Counted from the stretch's first letter, positions 1 through 7,502 are shown. The stretch is DNA of 20,531 nucleotides from an uncultured Ruminococcus sp. (GCA_900541495.1 UQKC01000042.1:1-20531), one strand, 5' to 3'. Made by a program: numbers and translations. Notes: generated by a model from the sequence alone, not told the origin.

Positions 1-65
1 CATAAACATTTTGAAAAATGGCAAAAACGTATTAATCAGCGTTTCCTTAGTATTATACTGTTCAG

Positions 66-94
66 AAAAAACGCCCCCGATTTTCGGAAGCGTT
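66..94 (-). terminator. Rho-independent terminator of the lipoprotein gene
   Basis: Read on the minus strand, AACGC-T-TCCGA pairs with TCGGG-G-GCGTT around an AAA loop (two or three G-U pairs), and six T follow the stem. It begins 6 bases past the stop of the lipoprotein gene. The remaining bases 1-65 hold no gene that I can support. Confidence 0.85.
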
Positions 95-99
95 ATATC

Positions 100-1119
100 T
101 CAATAGCTTGATCTTGTAAGGAAAGCGATAGGCTCACCGCTGTCGAAGGTCATTTCGGTCGAATAAAGTCTTATCGAACCGTCGGGATTATCGACGAGGA
201 CATAATCTATGCTTCGTGCTTTTGCGAGAAATATCGTATCGGAATACCAGTCGAGCGAAACATGGTGTATTCCCGATTCGCTGTCATACTGCTCATCGGC
301 GAGTGCGGCATATCCCCAGCTGTACTTTGAACGTTTGCTTGAAACTGTTTTCTTCGCCTTGTTATATGTCGGAAGCGAAGTAAAGTCAAGGCTGCCGATA
401 CCGAGGAGCTTTTCTGCGCTTTCGGAAAGTTTTTCCGCAGGATAGTCGATGACGCTTGTCGAAAGCTCATCATCATTGGAAAAATACGAGCAAAATTTGA
501 TAAGGTCGCTTATGAAGCGTTCCTTTTCCACTATTTTTTCGGCACAGCTTACATCGATGATATTTTCATCGCTGCTTATCCAGCCGAACTCAGACGTAAA
601 AGCATAGCACATTTTGACTGCGCCGCTTGCATCAAGGTTGGAAACATTGTCGGCGAGCACGGTTTTCTCCTCTGCACCCTCTCGCTGGAACGAGATGAAG
701 TATTTATCCCTTTGCTCCGACATTTTAATATGCCAAACACTTTCGCCAACGGGAAAATCATTTACAGTGCTTTCGGAAATATTCAGCTTTACCTTATAGA
801 TAATGCTGTCATCATCGGTCTGAGAATCTATAAGTTCCCAGCTTGAAAATTTTACGCCGTCAAGAAAGCCGTATGCGCTGTATGACTGCGAACCGCCAAT
901 ACGGGCAACTGTTTCCGTATCGTGCGCAACAAGAGCGTCCATAAACTCGGCAACGGTTTTTTCGCCCTCTGCGTTCGGGTCTGTACCGCTGCCGCTGCTT
1001 TCAGCCGCAGGGTCAGCCTCGGGTTCATAATCTGTTTTATATGCTTCATAAAAACCTGAACACCCTCCGCCGATAAGCCCTATCGCGGCGAGTGTACATA
1101 ATAATTTCTTTACGCTCAC
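100..1119 (-). CDS. Putative secreted lipoprotein of unknown function
   Basis: I do not recognise this 339-residue protein. The GTG at 1119 is chosen as start because TAGGAG lies 8 bases before it and the protein then opens with a compact lipoprotein signal: MSVKK, a hydrophobic stretch, and a lipobox ending GGGC with Cys20 as the likely lipidated residue. Longer in-frame starts upstream (to 1203) would bury this signal and lack a ribosome site. After Cys20 comes an acidic, Ser/Gly/Pro-rich linker (about residues 25-50), then a globular part from about residue 54 (a segment beginning TVAEFMDAL) that resembles the NTF2-like/DUF4878-type helix-plus-sheet pattern of many Gram-positive lipoproteins; this resemblance is only an impression. 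It is monocistronic, with its own terminator and an extended -10 promoter. Probably anchored on the outer face of the membrane. No catalytic motif is seen. Confidence 0.8.
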   Translation of the reverse strand: MSVKKLLCTLAAIGLIGGGCSGFYEAYKTDYEPEADPAAESSGSGTDPNAEGEKTVAEFMDALVAHDTETVARIGGSQSYSAYGFLDGVKFSSWELIDSQTDDDSIIYKVKLNISESTVNDFPVGESVWHIKMSEQRDKYFISFQREGAEEKTVLADNVSNLDASGAVKMCYAFTSEFGWISSDENIIDVSCAEKIVEKERFISDLIKFCSYFSNDDELSTSVIDYPAEKLSESAEKLLGIGSLDFTSLPTYNKAKKTVSSKRSKYSWGYAALADEQYDSESGIHHVSLDWYSDTIFLAKARSIDYVLVDNPDGSIRLYSTEMTFDSGEPIAFLTRSSY

Positions 1120-1210
1120 AACTCGATCTCCTAAAGCAATCACTTCTTTTATAAATATCACACAAACTCGGTTGAGTTCTGCAGATATCATCTTTATTTT
1201 CAATATGTTT

Positions 1211-1219
1211 ATTATATCA
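1211..1219 (-). promoter_or_regulatory. Probable extended -10 promoter of the lipoprotein gene
   Basis: The minus strand reads TGATATAAT, a TATAAT box with a TG one base upstream (extended -10). No convincing -35 lies 17 bases further up; TTGACT is present but 22 bases away. The predicted leader before the GTG start at 1119 would be roughly 85 bases. Confidence 0.5.
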
Positions 1220-1305
1220 CAATCTCTAAAAAAATGGAAGTCAAAAGGAGAATTTTTTATAAATTAAACAAAATTTACACCTAATTATCACATAAGAAAA
1301 TGAAA

Positions 1306-1338
1306 AAGCTGCATTATTCGGTCAAAATAATGCAGCTT
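1306..1338 (-). terminator. Terminator of the acn-rex operon
   Basis: A perfect 13-bp stem (AAGCTGCATTATT with AATAATGCAGCTT) around a 7-base loop is followed on the minus strand by a T-rich run (TTTTTCATTTTC). It sits 14 bases past the rex stop codon. The plus strand has no T-run, so the direction is clear. Confidence 0.9.
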
Positions 1339-1351
1339 GGGGTAATTTATG

Positions 1352-2002
1352 TTATTCTTCGTCCTCAAATGTCGTAAGACCGTAGGAAAGGGTCATTATA
1401 CTGTCACCGAGGTGAACATTCTGGACAACGATGTTCTTATGCGAAACCGCCAGATCATAGTGGCTGAAGTTCCAGAACGCTTTTATTCCGAGCGAAACCA
1501 ATTTATCCGCATATTCCTGAGCGGCAGCCTTGGGGATACAGAGTATCGCTATCTCGGGCTTATTTTCGGTGATAAAGCTTTCCATACGGCTTATATGCAT
1601 TACAGAAAGGTCGGCAACTTTTTCGTTTTCCTTGCGCAGGTCGCTGTCAAAGATACCGATAAGCTCCCAGCCGTATTCGCCGAAGTTCATGTGGCTCGCG
1701 ATAGCTTTTCCGAGGTTGCCTGCGCCGAAAAGCACCGCCTTGTATCCTCGGTCGATGCCGAGAATTTTTCCTATCTCGGTGCGCAGTTCGACCAAGTTAT
1801 AGCCGTAGCCCTGCTGTCCGAAGCCGCCGAAGCAGTTAAGGTCCTGACGTATCTGTGACGCTGTGAGCGACATTTTTTCCGCCAGCTCGCCCGATGAACT
1901 GCGAACTATCCCCTGTTTTATAAGCTCGCCGATGAATCTGTAATATCTCGGCAGGCGTTTGATTACCGATGATGAGATCTCGGATCTCTTTGGTTTCTGC
2001 AT
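1352..2002 (-). CDS. rex: Redox-sensing transcriptional repressor Rex
   Basis: Rex senses the NADH/NAD+ ratio: it binds operators when NADH is low and is released when NADH rises, controlling fermentation and redox genes in many Gram-positive bacteria. The 216-residue length is normal for the family. An N-terminal winged helix (about 1-80) contains the typical segment RLPRYYRFI and the recognition part LTASQIRQDLNCFG. The Rossmann domain follows, with GAGNLG at 93-98, and the C-terminal swap helix begins after SHYDLAV. The ATG at 2002 follows a purine-rich GGGAGAG site. It is the last gene of the operon acn, DUF3795-like, traX-like, icd, rex, 19 bases after icd. That position implies that Rex levels track aconitase and isocitrate dehydrogenase expression. 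A candidate operator upstream of acn is listed separately. Confidence 0.96.
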   Translation of the reverse strand: MQKPKRSEISSSVIKRLPRYYRFIGELIKQGIVRSSSGELAEKMSLTASQIRQDLNCFGGFGQQGYGYNLVELRTEIGKILGIDRGYKAVLFGAGNLGKAIASHMNFGEYGWELIGIFDSDLRKENEKVADLSVMHISRMESFITENKPEIAILCIPKAAAQEYADKLVSLGIKAFWNFSHYDLAVSHKNIVVQNVHLGDSIMTLSYGLTTFEDEE

Positions 2003-2021
2003 TTATAACTTCTCTCCCGAT

Positions 2022-3236
2022 TTACATAAGCTTTGCAAGGCGCTCATTTACAGCAACGAGGAAAGCTTCTGTATCTACCTTTTTCTTGTTAGGGATAGAG
2101 GAAAGTGCTTCGAGGTCGCCTGTCATTACGCCGTCTTCAATAGTGCTGATAGTAGCCTTTTCAAGGTTGTCAGCATAGCGCATAAGCTCGCTGTTGCCGT
2201 CCATTTCGCCTCTCTTGCGGAGTGCGCCCGACCAAGCAAATATCGTAGCTACGCTGTTTGTGGAGGTCGTTTCGCCCTTGAGGTACTTGTAGTAATGACG
2301 CTGAACAGTACCGTGAGCAGCTTCGTATTCGTAAACGCCGCTCGGAGAAACGAGAACTGAGGTCATCATTGCAAGGCTGCCGTAAGCGGTAGCTACCATA
2401 TCGGACATTACATCGCCGTCATAGTTCTTGCAAGCCCAGATATAGCCGCCGTTTGAACGGATAACTCTTGCAACTGCGTCGTCGATGAGCGTATAGAAAT
2501 ATTCGATGCCAAGTTCTTCAAACTTAGCCTTGTATTCATTTTCGTAAATTTCAGCAAAAATATCCTTGAATCGGTGGTCGTACTTCTTGGAAATAGTGTC
2601 CTTTGTTGCGAACCAAAGATCCTGCTTTGTGTCAACGGCAAAGTTGAAGCAAGCTCTTGCAAAGCTTGAAATAGACTTGTCAGTGTTGTGAAGTCCCTGA
2701 ATGATGCCGTCTGTGCCCTTGAATTCGTGGATAAGCGAACGCTCCTCGCTGCCGTCCTTGTTCGTTACAACGAGTTCAGCCTTTGCGCCCTCTGCAACGC
2801 GGAGCTCTGTGTTCTTGTAAACATCGCCGTAAGCGTGACGTGCGATAGTGATAGGCTTTGTCCAAGTCGGGATATAAGGTGTGATGCCCTTAACGATGAT
2901 AGGTGTACGGAAAACTGTACCGTCGAGGATAGCTCTGATAGTTCCGTTAGGTGACTTCCACATTTCCTTAAGGTTGTATTCGGTCATACGGGCAGCATTA
3001 GGAGTAATGGTTGCGCACTTTACAGCAACGCCGTACTTCTTCGTAGCTTCTGCGGAATCAACCGTTACCTTATCATCGGTAGCGTTTCTGTTTTCAAGTC
3101 CGAGGTCATAGTATTCGGTATTGAGGTCAACATAAGGAAGAATAAGGATATCCTTTATCATCTTCCAAATGATTCGGGTCATCTCGTCGCCGTCCATTTC
3201 GACGAGCGGAGTAGTCATTTTGATTTTTTCAGCCAT
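2022..3236 (-). CDS. icd: NADP-dependent isocitrate dehydrogenase, eukaryote-like dimeric type
   Basis: Oxidises isocitrate to 2-oxoglutarate and CO2 while reducing NADP+, in the cytoplasm. The 404-residue sequence resembles the homodimeric type II enzymes (human IDH1 class) rather than E. coli Icd. Visible landmarks are the substrate loop SPNGTIRAILDGTVFR (95-110), Arg101, Arg110 and Arg133 (in IARHAYGD) for isocitrate, Lys212 in ATKDT, the metal aspartates of NYDGDVMSD (Asp275, Asp279), and Arg313-His314 in GTVQRHYYKY, which in this family contact the 2'-phosphate of NADP. The family's Tyr139 equivalent is Tyr140. The start is fixed by AGGAGG 8 bases before ATG 3236. It lies 19 bases after the traX-like gene in the acn operon. 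Citrate synthase is not in the window. The likely role is 2-oxoglutarate supply for glutamate plus NADPH. Confidence 0.97.
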   Translation of the reverse strand: MAEKIKMTTPLVEMDGDEMTRIIWKMIKDILILPYVDLNTEYYDLGLENRNATDDKVTVDSAEATKKYGVAVKCATITPNAARMTEYNLKEMWKSPNGTIRAILDGTVFRTPIIVKGITPYIPTWTKPITIARHAYGDVYKNTELRVAEGAKAELVVTNKDGSEERSLIHEFKGTDGIIQGLHNTDKSISSFARACFNFAVDTKQDLWFATKDTISKKYDHRFKDIFAEIYENEYKAKFEELGIEYFYTLIDDAVARVIRSNGGYIWACKNYDGDVMSDMVATAYGSLAMMTSVLVSPSGVYEYEAAHGTVQRHYYKYLKGETTSTNSVATIFAWSGALRKRGEMDGNSELMRYADNLEKATISTIEDGVMTGDLEALSSIPNKKKVDTEAFLVAVNERLAKLM

Positions 3237-3255
3237 TGGATTAGCCTCCTAATTT

Positions 3256-4050
3256 TTATTTAAAAACATACCATTTCAGTATTCCGAGTATCAATAAATG
3301 CGCAGGATAGAAAACATAGAAAAACCACTTGTTGAACCTGCCGCCCCTTCCCTTTTCGCCGTTATAGAAATAAAGCGGGATAAGCGCAAGCAGAACGCCG
3401 TACTGGAACCAATTGTTTGCGAAGCCGTCCATGAGGAACATTATCATCAGCGTCATAAGCACGAGCGAAGATATTGCAAAAGCGGCAGCCTGCTTTTTGA
3501 AGTTTCCTCTGTACTTATCGAGCAGCAGCGCCCATATTATCGGGAAAAAGAACCAGTCGCCTATCGACGAAAGCAGGCATAAGCCTATCACAAGCACGAC
3601 CTTTGCAGGCTTTGGCAGGCTTTGCGAATGAACTGTTTTCAGCGCAAGCAGGGTGAGGAAAAAAGTGTAGATAACGCCCTGCGCAGGATTAAAATACAGA
3701 TTTCCGTCAACGAATGTGAACGGCAGCAGAGTACCATATTCCATAAAAAGGAACGGTATCCACGAAACGGCGGCAAAGATCGCAAGCCTTATCAGATACT
3801 TGTTAACGTTCCTCGTGTAATGATAACCCTCAACGATAAAATATGTCATTATCGGTGCGGTCATTCTGCCGATAAGGTGCATTATGCTGCCGAGAACAGA
3901 ATTCGTATCCACAAAGCACCACGCAATATGGTCGATAAGCATCGCAAATATAGCTATATATTTTATCACATTCGCCGAGAAAAAAGCGCCTTTGCGTGTT
4001 TGAAGCTGTGCGGCTTCAGACGGTTTTTCAAGCGTTGTTATGTCACTCAT
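3256..4050 (-). CDS. TraX-family integral membrane protein
   Basis: A 264-residue polytopic membrane protein with about eight hydrophobic segments after a 25-residue polar N-terminus. The segment KYIAIFAMLIDHIAW near the first membrane span, the motif GRMTAPIMTYFIVEGYHYT, and the closing FYVFYPAHLLIL are characteristic of the TraX family (PF05857). The founding member acetylates the N-terminus of F pilin; chromosomal homologues in Firmicutes are common, carry no conjugation genes nearby and have no established substrate, so an acyltransferase role here is inference only. AGGAG lies 9 bases before ATG 4050. The gene is embedded in the acn-rex operon, 15 bases after the DUF3795-like gene and 19 before icd, with no obvious functional link to the TCA enzymes. 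Confidence 0.88.
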   Translation of the reverse strand: MSDITTLEKPSEAAQLQTRKGAFFSANVIKYIAIFAMLIDHIAWCFVDTNSVLGSIMHLIGRMTAPIMTYFIVEGYHYTRNVNKYLIRLAIFAAVSWIPFLFMEYGTLLPFTFVDGNLYFNPAQGVIYTFFLTLLALKTVHSQSLPKPAKVVLVIGLCLLSSIGDWFFFPIIWALLLDKYRGNFKKQAAAFAISSLVLMTLMIMFLMDGFANNWFQYGVLLALIPLYFYNGEKGRGGRFNKWFFYVFYPAHLLILGILKWYVFK

Positions 4051-4065
4051 TTTATGTAACTCCTG

Positions 4066-4497
4066 TCAATATTTTTTGTAGAAATTCAAAAGCAAAGCAA
4101 TGCCGACTCCGATAACAACGCCGCCGACAACAAAAGCCGCAGGCATACCCTGCCAAGCGCCGAGAACTGCGCCGAAAACCACTCCGAGTGACACTCCGAG
4201 CAGGATATTTTTCAGTTTTTTCTCGGAAAGCTCTCTGCTTTCGTCTGCCCATTTCTTGGCATTGAGAAGCCGCTCGCCGTCATCGCCGAGTTCTTCGTCA
4301 AAGGATATCTCACGCAGCATTTCGCAGGGAAAATCGGGACAAAGTCCGCAGTGTTCGAGCTTTTTACCCTCACAACATTCCTTTATCTCACAAATTTCGC
4401 CCCAATATCCGCTCTGCATATTATTGCAGCCGAGGCAGCCGAACTCTTCTTTTCGGCTGCACTTGTCACAATCCATGCCGCATTTTGAACAGCACAT
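4066..4497 (-). CDS. Cysteine-rich DUF3795-like protein with C-terminal membrane hairpin
   Basis: A 143-residue protein with 13 cysteines in its first 58 residues (2, 3, 6, 10, 13, 21, 24, 36, 41, 42, 50, 53, 58). The spacing, with CGMDCDKC, then GCLGC, then HCGLCPDFPCEML, resembles the DUF3795 family, whose cysteines are thought to bind metal; the function is unknown. Unlike minimal DUF3795 proteins it continues with a polar helix (about 75-96) and two adjoining hydrophobic segments (about 97-114 and 119-137), probably a membrane hairpin that tethers the cysteine domain to the cytoplasmic face. The ATG at 4497 is only 3 bases past the acn stop and no good ribosome site is visible, so translation is probably coupled to acn. 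It could be a metal or redox accessory protein, but nothing in the sequence proves this. Confidence 0.82.
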   Translation of the reverse strand: MCCSKCGMDCDKCSRKEEFGCLGCNNMQSGYWGEICEIKECCEGKKLEHCGLCPDFPCEMLREISFDEELGDDGERLLNAKKWADESRELSEKKLKNILLGVSLGVVFGAVLGAWQGMPAAFVVGGVVIGVGIALLLNFYKKY

Positions 4498-4500
4498 TTT

Positions 4501-6438
4501 TTACTTTAAGCTTTCTCTTGTGTAGTCAAGAAGTCCGCCTGCGAGGATAATATCCTTTGTTCTGCCTGTAAGCTCGCAGAGTACGGGGATATCTTCGCCT
4601 GTGGTCTTGTTCTTTACAGTAAGCTCGGACTTGCCGCTCTCGATAGCTGCGCGAACGTCTGCGATTTCGAGAACATCGTCCTGAGAAATTTTATCGTAAT
4701 CAGCCTCGTTTACGAATGTAAGAGGAAGAATACCTGCGTTGATGAGGTTTGAACGGTGGATACGCGCGAAGCTCTTAACAAGAACAGCCTTTACGCCGAG
4801 ATAGAGAGGAGCGAGTGCAGCGTGTTCACGGGACGAACCCTGACCGTAGTTTGCGCCGCCGACGATGATGCTCTTGCCGTAGCTTTCTGCTCTTTCGGGG
4901 AACTTTTCATCGCAAACGGTGAAGCAGAACTTTGAAATTGCAGGAATATTTGAACGGAGTGGAAGTATCTTTGCGCCTGCAGGCATAATGTGGTCGGTAG
5001 TGATATTGTCGCCGACTTTGAGCGAGCACTTAGCTTCGATGCTGTCAGCGAGAGGAGCAGTCTTCGGGAAAGGCTTGATGTTTGGTCCGCGGAGGATCTC
5101 AACCTTGTCCATATCAGCTTCGGGAGCAGGAGGAACGATCATATTATCGTTGATAACAAACTCTTCGGGAAGCTTGAACTCAGGCATTTCGCCAAGCTCT
5201 CTCGGGTCAGAAAGAACGCCCTTGATAGCGGAGTAAGCAGCCATTTCGGGAGATACGAGGTAGATCTGACCATCCTTTGTTCCGCTTCTGCCCTCGAAGT
5301 TTCTGTTGAATGTACGGAGTGAGATACCCTTTGAATTAGGTGACTGACCCATACCGATGCAAGGACCGCAAGCGCTTTCGAGAACTCTTGCACCTGCGTC
5401 GATGATGTCAGCGAGTGCGCCGTTTTCAGCGAGCATATTGAGGACCTGCTTTGAGCCGGGAGCGATAGCAAGTGAAACATCGGGGTGAACAGTCTTGCCT
5501 TTAAGAATGTATGCGACTTTCATCATATCCATAAGGGAGCTGTTTGTGCATGAACCGATGCAGACCTGATCTATCTTCATACCTTTGAGTTCGTCAGCGG
5601 ATTTGATATTGTCGGGAGAATGCGGACAAGCTGCGAGAGGAGCAAGCTTTGAAAGGTCGATCTCGATAGTTTCGTCATAAACAGCATCGGAATCAGCGGA
5701 AAGCTCTGTCCATACTTCTTCACGCTTCTGAGCCTTTAAGAACTGCTTTGTGATCTCATCGGACGGGAAGATAGAAGTTGTTGCGCCAAGCTCTGCGCCC
5801 ATATTTGTGATAGTTGCACGTTCGGGAACGGAAAGTGTCTTAACGCCCTCGCCCGTGTATTCAATGATCTTGCCAACACCGCCCTTAACGGACATGATGC
5901 GGAGAACCTCAAGGATAACGTCCTTAGCAGCTACCCAAGGAGAAAGCTTGCCCGTGAGCTTAACGTTAACGATCTTAGGATATGTAATATAGTATGCGCC
6001 GCCGCCCATTGCAACCGCAACGTCAAGTCCGCCTGCGCCGATAGCGATCATACCAAGTCCGCCGCCCGTTGGAGTATGGCTGTCCGAGCCGATAAGTGTC
6101 TTGCCGGGGATACCGAAACGTTCAAGGTGTACCTGGTGGCAGATACCGTTGCCGGGACGTGAGAAATAGATGCCGTGCTTCTTTGCGACAGAACCGATAA
6201 AACGGTGGTCGTCAGCATTTTCAAAACCCGACTGGAGAGTGTTGTGGTCGATATAAGCGACAGAACGCTCTGTTTTAACTCTCGGAACACCCATTGCCTC
6301 AAATTCAAGATAAGCCATTGTGCCTGTTGCGTCCTGAGTAAGAGTCTGGTCTATTCTGATACCGATCTCCTTTCCTTTTACGAACTCGCCGTCAACAACG
6401 TGAGCCTTAAGGATCTTTTCTGCAAGAGTAAGTCCCAT
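4501..6438 (-). CDS. acn: Aconitate hydratase (Aquifex-type, about 645 residues)
   Basis: Interconverts citrate and isocitrate through a 4Fe-4S cluster. The ATG at 6438 (protein begins MGLTLAEKILKAH) is preferred over 6483 because AAAGGAAG lies about 8 bases before it and homologues start this way. The cluster ligands are Cys297 in CIGSCTNSS and Cys357/Cys360 in ESACGPCIGMG. Also visible are GSDSHTPTGGGLGMIAIGAGG in the N-terminal domain and the swivel-domain motifs DNITTDHIMPAG and GGANYGQGSSREHAAL. At 645 residues it is shorter than the roughly 890-residue AcnA and matches the compact bacterial/archaeal aconitase group. It is the first gene of the operon with icd and rex and is read from a consensus promoter. 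Together acn and icd give citrate to 2-oxoglutarate, the usual biosynthetic half-cycle of anaerobes. Confidence 0.96.
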   Translation of the reverse strand: MGLTLAEKILKAHVVDGEFVKGKEIGIRIDQTLTQDATGTMAYLEFEAMGVPRVKTERSVAYIDHNTLQSGFENADDHRFIGSVAKKHGIYFSRPGNGICHQVHLERFGIPGKTLIGSDSHTPTGGGLGMIAIGAGGLDVAVAMGGGAYYITYPKIVNVKLTGKLSPWVAAKDVILEVLRIMSVKGGVGKIIEYTGEGVKTLSVPERATITNMGAELGATTSIFPSDEITKQFLKAQKREEVWTELSADSDAVYDETIEIDLSKLAPLAACPHSPDNIKSADELKGMKIDQVCIGSCTNSSLMDMMKVAYILKGKTVHPDVSLAIAPGSKQVLNMLAENGALADIIDAGARVLESACGPCIGMGQSPNSKGISLRTFNRNFEGRSGTKDGQIYLVSPEMAAYSAIKGVLSDPRELGEMPEFKLPEEFVINDNMIVPPAPEADMDKVEILRGPNIKPFPKTAPLADSIEAKCSLKVGDNITTDHIMPAGAKILPLRSNIPAISKFCFTVCDEKFPERAESYGKSIIVGGANYGQGSSREHAALAPLYLGVKAVLVKSFARIHRSNLINAGILPLTFVNEADYDKISQDDVLEIADVRAAIESGKSELTVKNKTTGEDIPVLCELTGRTKDIILAGGLLDYTRESLK

Positions 6439-6514
6439 TGTTAAAACTTCCTTTCCAAGCTGATACCGACATATTCCGAACATATCAGCCTTATCAAAAA
6501 ATAATTATAATTAC

Positions 6515-6543
6515 ATTATACTTTAAATGGCTGCGATTGTCAA
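6515..6543 (-). promoter_or_regulatory. Consensus sigma-A promoter of the acn-rex operon
   Basis: On the minus strand, TTGACA (6538-6543) and TATAAT (6515-6520) are separated by exactly 17 bases. Both hexamers are perfect. The predicted leader to ATG 6438 is roughly 70 bases. A strong unregulated core would suggest that control is by a repressor. Confidence 0.9.
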
Positions 6544-6571
6544 GAATTTATCAAAGCTTTTCTCATTTTTT

Positions 6572-6589
6572 GTGTTAATGTATTAAACC
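6572..6589. promoter_or_regulatory. Candidate Rex operator between acn and cdd
   Basis: GTGTTAATGTATTAAACC matches the clostridial Rex consensus TTGTTAA-N4-TTAACAA at 11 of 14 fixed positions, including a nearly complete left half and TTAA of the right half. It lies 28 bases upstream of the acn -35 box and 10 bases upstream of the cdd -35 box. The right half-site is degraded, and AT-rich spacers produce such matches by chance. Confidence 0.35.
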
Positions 6590-6599
6590 GATGAACATA

Positions 6600-6628
6600 T
6601 TGAAAACTTCGGCGCTTTATGCTATAAT
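6600..6628 (+). promoter_or_regulatory. Sigma-A promoter of cdd
   Basis: TTGAAA (6600-6605) and TATAAT (6623-6628) are separated by 17 bases. The cdd ribosome site begins only about 7 bases after the -10 box, so the untranslated leader is very short. Confidence 0.85.
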
Positions 6629-6652
6629 TTTATTAAAAGGAGCGTGATTCTT

Positions 6653-7033
6653 ATGACAGACAGAGAGCTTATAGAAATATCAAAAAAAGCACAGGAATTT
6701 GCGTATGTGCCCTATTCAAAATTTAAGGTGGGAGCAGCTCTGCTCTGCCGTGACGGAAGTGTTTACACGGGCTGCAACATAGAAAATGCGACCTACGGAG
6801 CAACAAACTGCGCCGAGCGCACCGCTGTTTTCAAAGCTGTTTCCGAGGGCAAGCACGAATTTGATGCCATCGCGATAACCTCATCGGGTCAAAGCTTGAC
6901 GTTCCCGTGCGGAATTTGCAGGCAGGTCCTTTCCGAATTTACGCCCGAGATAAAGGTAATACTCGAAGATGAGAACAGTGAACTGCACACATTTATGCTT
7001 TCGGAACTTCTTCCTCACTCATTTACGCTATAA
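6653..7033 (+). CDS. cdd: Cytidine deaminase
   Basis: Hydrolytically deaminates cytidine and deoxycytidine to uridine and deoxyuridine for pyrimidine salvage. The 126-residue length is that of the small tetrameric class. The zinc site is Cys53 with catalytic Glu55 in NCAERTA and Cys86/Cys89 in PCGICRQ, and the substrate segment NIENATYG is present. The ATG at 6653 is chosen because AAAAGGAG lies 10 bases before it; the GTG at 6644 is only a base or two from that site. It is monocistronic, divergent from acn. In many Firmicutes cdd sits beside the BMP/Nup nucleoside transporter; here the transporter is about 7 kb away on the other strand, so any link is functional rather than operonic. Confidence 0.96.
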   Translation: MTDRELIEISKKAQEFAYVPYSKFKVGAALLCRDGSVYTGCNIENATYGATNCAERTAVFKAVSEGKHEFDAIAITSSGQSLTFPCGICRQVLSEFTPEIKVILEDENSELHTFMLSELLPHSFTL

Positions 7034-7100
7034 TTATCATATACCGCAGGGACATAGCGAATTTTTTATATGGGATTTCAATGATCAAATTATTGTGAGA

Positions 7101-7125
7101 AACGGATCACTATCCCGTTCTTTTG
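7101..7125 (+). terminator. Possible weak terminator after cdd
   Basis: AACGGAT pairs with ATCCCGTT (one bulged C) around a CACT loop, followed by CTTTTG. The stem is short and the T-run modest, 68 bases after the cdd stop. It is the best termination candidate before the tRNA promoter. Confidence 0.4.
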
Positions 7126-7138
7126 TATGGTATTGGTG

Positions 7139-7169
7139 ACTGCGGGACGGGAAACCCGTCCCCTACAGT
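7139..7169. repeat. REP-like palindrome
   Basis: GGGACGGG (7144-7151) and CCCGTCCC (7155-7162) form a perfect 8-bp stem on an AAA loop; ACTG and CAGT flank it and extend the stem after a small internal loop. No T-run follows on either strand, so it is a poor terminator. Its compact GC-rich form in an AT-rich spacer is like dispersed REP palindromes. The rest of the spacer 7034-7252 shows no gene. Confidence 0.55.
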
Positions 7170-7252
7170 AAAATTTGGTAATTTTAAATACATTCATATA
7201 AAATATCTCCTGTTTAACTCTTTGAAATACCGCAATTTTTTTATTTTCTCTC

Positions 7253-7281
7253 TTGACAAAATATACTTTTTATGATAAAAT
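7253..7281 (+). promoter_or_regulatory. Promoter of tRNA-Leu
   Basis: TTGACA (7253-7258) and TAAAAT (7276-7281) have a 17-base spacer. The tRNA begins 42 bases after the -10 box. Confidence 0.8.
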
Positions 7282-7323
7282 AGCAAAAGTTAGGTCAGAA
7301 TTGATTTTGATTCTGATTTTTTT

Positions 7324-7410
7324 GCCGGTGTGATGGAATTGGCAGACGTGCTGGACTCAAAATCCTGTGGTAGTGATACCGTACCGGTTCGACCCCGGTC
7401 ACCGGCACCA
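7324..7410 (+). tRNA. tRNA-Leu, anticodon CAA
   Basis: An 87-base class II tRNA. The acceptor stem GCCGGTG pairs perfectly with CACCGGC, then discriminator A and an encoded CCA. The D-loop contains TTGGCAGA, the anticodon loop CTCAAAA gives CAA (reads UUG), the long variable arm is present, and the T-arm holds GGTTCGACCCC. One oddity is in the anticodon stem: CTGGA faces TCCTG, giving a U28-U42 mismatch in an otherwise paired stem. Confidence 0.95.
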
Positions 7411-7418
7411 ATGAGATA

Positions 7419-7461
7419 TAACCGTGTTTTCGAGCGATTCTCGGGAACACGGTTATTTTTT
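7419..7461 (+). terminator. Terminator of tRNA-Leu
   Basis: A 16-bp stem (TAACCGTGTTTTCGAG with CTCGGGAACACGGTTA, two G-U pairs) with a 5-base loop is followed by six T. It begins 9 bases after the tRNA CCA. Confidence 0.93.
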
Positions 7462-7473
7462 ATTATAAATGTA

Positions 7474-7502
7474 TTGTTTTTTACTACACAAAGTGGTATA
7501 AT
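7474..7502 (+). promoter_or_regulatory. Promoter of the RCK/FtsA-like operon
   Basis: TTGTTT (7474-7479), 17-base spacer, TATAAT (7497-7502). The leader to ATG 7539 is about 30 bases and contains the ribosome site GAAAGGA. Confidence 0.85.

Noticed and set aside
40..60. TATAAT-like box near the left edge for a gene outside the window
   Set aside because: No -35 hexamer at a suitable distance on the minus strand; the upstream bases are the lipoprotein terminator.
1204..1221. TTGTGATATAATAAACAT as a second Rex operator upstream of the lipoprotein gene
   Set aside because: Only about 10 of 14 fixed bases match, several of them belong to the -10 box itself, and the palindrome is broken in both halves.
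1352..1858. Long plus-strand frames opposite rex and other conserved genes
   Set aside because: They are shadows of well-supported minus-strand genes, without ribosome sites or recognisable motifs.
3256..4050. TraX-like gene as evidence of a conjugative element
   Set aside because: No other conjugation, integrase or relaxase gene is present, and it sits inside a metabolic operon; chromosomal TraX homologues are common.
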